From assembly GCA_027005175.1 (NCBI GenBank), contig JALTMC010000563.1, positions 6,037 through 13,725 of the forward strand: a stretch of 7,689 nucleotides of DNA. Direction: 5' to 3'. A program made the position numbers and the translations under genes. The DNA is from Myxococcales bacterium (lineage in GTDB: Bacteria; Myxococcota_C; UBA6777). The notes below the pieces were generated by a model, which had not been told where the DNA came from, made no database searches, and was given only the letters and a program-made list of their open reading frames with translations. Of this stretch, positions 6,401 through 7,689 are shown one piece after another; positions within the stretch are counted from its first letter, which is position 1, and each line of letters begins with the position of its first letter.

Positions 6401-7689
6401 GTACGAGCACTTCAAAATCCGCACTCTGATTCACCGTTGGTCCAATTGTTTCATCTTGGGATTCTTTCTGAAACTTGGATCGATGGAGAATGTTGGATTC
6501 GGTTTTCTTCACCTCTGGCTCATTCTTACTTCTTGGCCCAAGCGTGGATAGAGCAAGCTTCTCTACGTGGCCCTTCCTTTATGATGCCATCGTTCGATGG
6601 GCAATCTTTGCCTTATCCTCTTTCACGCTCCTATCTCTTTGTTTGGTTGCATTTGTTAGGAACAGAGCATCTTCCCTTCTTTTCGTCTTGGGTTCACGAG
6701 AACTTTGCTGTCTTGGGTAGCTGGATTGAAGAGTTCTTACTTTTCTCCATCCGCGTGAAAAGTGGTGGCTGGTTGATGTTTGTCAATGAGTTGTTGGCTG
6801 ATCCAAGCGAAGACCTATACCAGTGTTTGTTGCGAACAACAGACCGACTTTGGAATTCGCAGGATGAGGTGGAAGCCCTCAAGCTCCTCGAAACTCTCTC
6901 ATTGCACAATGAAAAGCTCGGTCGTATCGACCATCTTCAACCTGAAATCCTCTATCGGCGAGCGCGACTCTGTGAAGTCTTAGGACGCAACGAAGAGGCA
7001 TTGCACATTTATGAAGAGGCCAGGTTCTTAGCTGAGTCTCTGGGTCATCGCCTTATCTTGGCTCCGATCTTTGTGCGTTTGTCGGAGTTTTCGCGTACAT
7101 CCCATCGGTATGAAGAAGCCATGTCTCGGCTTGCCTATGCGCAAGAACAACTGGAGGAAGGTGATCGCTCCAGACGTCTGGCTCACGTCATTCGAGAACA
7201 AGGACACCTCGCTTATGAACTCGGTGAATTGCCACGTGCTTTGCTCTGTTATCAACAAAGCTTGAGTATTTCTGAAGAGTGCGGAAACTCCCGAGAAATC
7301 GCAGCTTCTTTGAGTCGCCTTGGTACGGTCTTTGGCGCACAGGGTGATTTTGAAAATGCACTCAGCCATTACTATCGTTGTTTGCGCGTCTCTCAGCGTC
7401 TCGGCGATCGTCAAAGTATGGCCGCCACACTTCATAATATCGGTATCATTCTCAAGAGTCAGAGAGACAATGACGAAGCCGTTAAAGTGTTTGTTCAAGC
7501 TCTTCGTCTCAGGAAATCATTGGGCTTGTTTCGTGAAAGTATCGCCTCTCTTCATCACATCTCAGTGATTCGTGAAGAGCAAGGCAATGTCGAAGAGGCT
7601 CTGGATTTTCTCCAGGATTGCTTGGTCTTACAGCGCGAGAATGGCGATACCTCTGGTGAAGTGGAGACCCTACTTCATATGGGACATAT
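3470..7689 (+). CDS. Giant HEPN-like/STAND ATPase/TPR protein (3' partial)
   Basis: An uninterrupted frame of 1406 codons runs off the right edge. Residues 1-80 are helical and charged. Residues 87-98 and 238-278 are DNA-perfect tandem peptide repeats in a low-complexity linker. Residues 324-515 form a helical domain with RDSFVHG (Arg473-His478), an RX4H motif like that of HEPN ribonucleases. Residues 520-650 look beta-rich. The ATPase core follows: Walker A GGFGVGKT (695-702, Lys701), Walker B LLVVLDNID (Asp773, Asp776), and a sensor-like strand KFVVSLQS. From about 1158 come TPR units of roughly 40 residues (for example LHNIGIILKSQRDNDEAVKVF). This order resembles STAND/NLR-like immune sensors (Avs-type) or STAND regulators such as MalT: ligand binding to the TPRs would drive ATP-dependent oligomerisation and activate the N-terminus. 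STAND plus TPR is secure; HEPN is tentative; defence is inference. No terminal domain beyond the TPRs is visible. Confidence 0.93.
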   Translation, partial: MIERMGEVGLIHEFKASPEFFQICIEIRRRLVTQSLKRDWLQRRIEQWIERRSEASISAQEKSELYKKLYILAMEAISERSYMVDIEHGSEAERGSEAEVESSFAKEDSKRGQQAYLRDIFAQKAISPSEAYHAVDYLFESELEAPTELKSDTAYSYAFSQTVSTSSNCDVIDNMRYQSIPFAQGFYVLDRETGKTWFVKAGSSQMVSCTLPVSESTQALPLPTPLLAAPVEQLSESERSESKPAEFIPERSESKPAEFIPERSESKPAEFIPERSESWVPEVMTLLSPSSTSGTFSKGPPVALESVELTSQALTPLSEEPPRFASLHEMILRRYPYPIAHLYRTFLAEQDPRLRLQLLVLVFHQTLKYAAFPLVQQFLQDPRLNDTATYQAIARTLSSSWGAWLDLLRCANESMDEYSTPLTASILKTYRRLEVERPLEERFLYTQRFLDPFGEERVTYLQLGLLEAMILFRDSFVHGFTPSVQQAEEDLCVYGPLLSEIVEEMSWMVEYPLYYAWKQREDGSHLAIPLMGCDPSFDAPHIEIPPGQILSDRPSFFISEPGTPVSLLPLFPLLLADDVVPGEPTLPDQSHALYLLDGCSGAQLIFHNLWQTPSIRTTGASWLRRHLRNKRFGPPHRELSAHLLFQQTTRWTLYQLDRLTQHQQYFPELVVSRTHVEQCLQDFLVSQHLLFVLHGGFGVGKTTLLAQLTQQQLSEEQPVVWLSGIELLSQGFLEVLAQVMGLRPLEEPPGTEEIARYLSPHLGQETPLLVVLDNIDCVKHLSSLMDEVDQTIASFAATSLHDRIKFVVSLQSEQLWQLQRRGQWLGHSRAFAMTFDDRHLQLREPSMACELAPLCDEELAWAYERYRSFDNGHGIEPFCPQTRWSGMAADSSTRNLLRYPQLLRLTLATFCGQELPETLEVESLMEYLVVHVIEERYASLPIPERLQFLRSLSELFIQHQTDYLSREQLLLSNNSQIVRALQNPHSDSPLVQLFHLGILSETWIDGECWIRFSSPLAHSYFLAQAWIEQASLRGPSFMMPSFDGQSLPYPLSRSYLFVWLHLLGTEHLPFFSSWVHENFAVLGSWIEEFLLFSIRVKSGGWLMFVNELLADPSEDLYQCLLRTTDRLWNSQDEVEALKLLETLSLHNEKLGRIDHLQPEILYRRARLCEVLGRNEEALHIYEEARFLAESLGHRLILAPIFVRLSEFSRTSHRYEEAMSRLAYAQEQLEEGDRSRRLAHVIREQGHLAYELGELPRALLCYQQSLSISEECGNSREIAASLSRLGTVFGAQGDFENALSHYYRCLRVSQRLGDRQSMAATLHNIGIILKSQRDNDEAVKVFVQALRLRKSLGLFRESIASLHHISVIREEQGNVEEALDFLQDCLVLQRENGDTSGEVETLLHMGH
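3728..3763 (+). repeat. 18-bp in-frame tandem duplication
   Basis: Two 18-bp units (3728-3745 and 3746-3763) differ at one base and encode EHGSEA-ERGSEA in the N-terminal linker of the STAND protein. They end four bases before the perfect palindrome at 3768. Confidence 0.85.
3768..3797. repeat. Perfect 30-bp palindrome inside the STAND gene
   Basis: Bases 3768-3782 (TGGAATCCTCTTTTG) are the exact reverse complement of 3783-3797. In mRNA this makes a hairpin of about 12 bp capped by a short TTGCAA loop. In protein it falls within VESSFAKEDSK (about residues 99-109) in a variable linker. In-frame short palindromes in linkers recall the Rickettsia palindromic elements, though this one is shorter. 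Confidence 0.9.
4181..4303 (+). repeat. 36-bp in-frame tandem repeat (ERSESKPAEFIP)
   Basis: Three exact 36-bp units (4181-4216, 4217-4252, 4253-4288) plus a 15-bp partial unit encode a 12-residue Pro/Glu/Ser-rich repeat, ERSESKPAEFIP, at residues 238-278. Identity at the DNA level, including third codon positions, points to recent slippage. The peptide is a flexible linker before the HEPN-like domain. Confidence 0.93.

Noticed and set aside
7028-7498. 156-residue minus-strand ORF
   Set aside because: It is antisense to the TPR array, which clearly has TPR sequence on the plus strand.

Overview
This is an accessory-looking bacterial window of roughly even base composition. Signs of a Gram-negative host are a secreted ChaN/Tiki-like protein with a possible TonB-type tail, a bacterial dCTP deaminase, and a very large STAND-type ATPase with TPR repeats. 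Large STAND/TPR proteins and TonB/AgmX-like tails are common in Myxococcota and related delta-proteobacterial lineages, so I lean that way with low confidence. No rRNA, tRNA, transposase or CRISPR array is visible.

Layout. (1) 2-271 (+) is the 3' end of an unrecognised gene whose last codons and stop are duplicated just downstream. (2) 355-1860 (+) encodes a 501-residue exported, very Arg-rich protein with ChaN/Tiki-superfamily-like motifs. (3) 1982-2506 (-) is a dCTP deaminase gene, convergent with (2). It lies between two direct copies of a roughly 103-bp imperfect repeat (1871-1973 and 2504-2607). (4) 2507-3469 has no convincing protein gene but is unusually structured. It holds a TTGACA-N17-CATAGT promoter over 9-bp direct repeats, a run of hairpins (2771-3068), a seven-copy 31-bp tandem array (3075-3291), and a second weak promoter. 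(5) 3470 to the right edge (+) is an open frame of 1406 codons. It has a helical/HEPN-like N-terminal half, a P-loop STAND ATPase core and a growing TPR array cut by the window end.

How it may work together. The big STAND protein has the effector-ATPase-sensor order seen in bacterial NLR-like (Avs-type) immune proteins. It carries an RX4H motif (Arg473-His478) in a helical domain, as in HEPN ribonucleases. Its long 5' region contains two unrelated hairpins that present the same C-rich loop, CCCCCTC. That loop is complementary to the GAGGGGG of its own ribosome-binding site, which suggests RNA-level control. The neighbouring dCTP deaminase could be a nucleotide-depleting partner or simply a housekeeping enzyme on a repeat-flanked cassette. 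The combination of deaminase, structured RNA/minisatellite and HEPN-like STAND-TPR protein is the best candidate for an undescribed system here. The functional link is inference.
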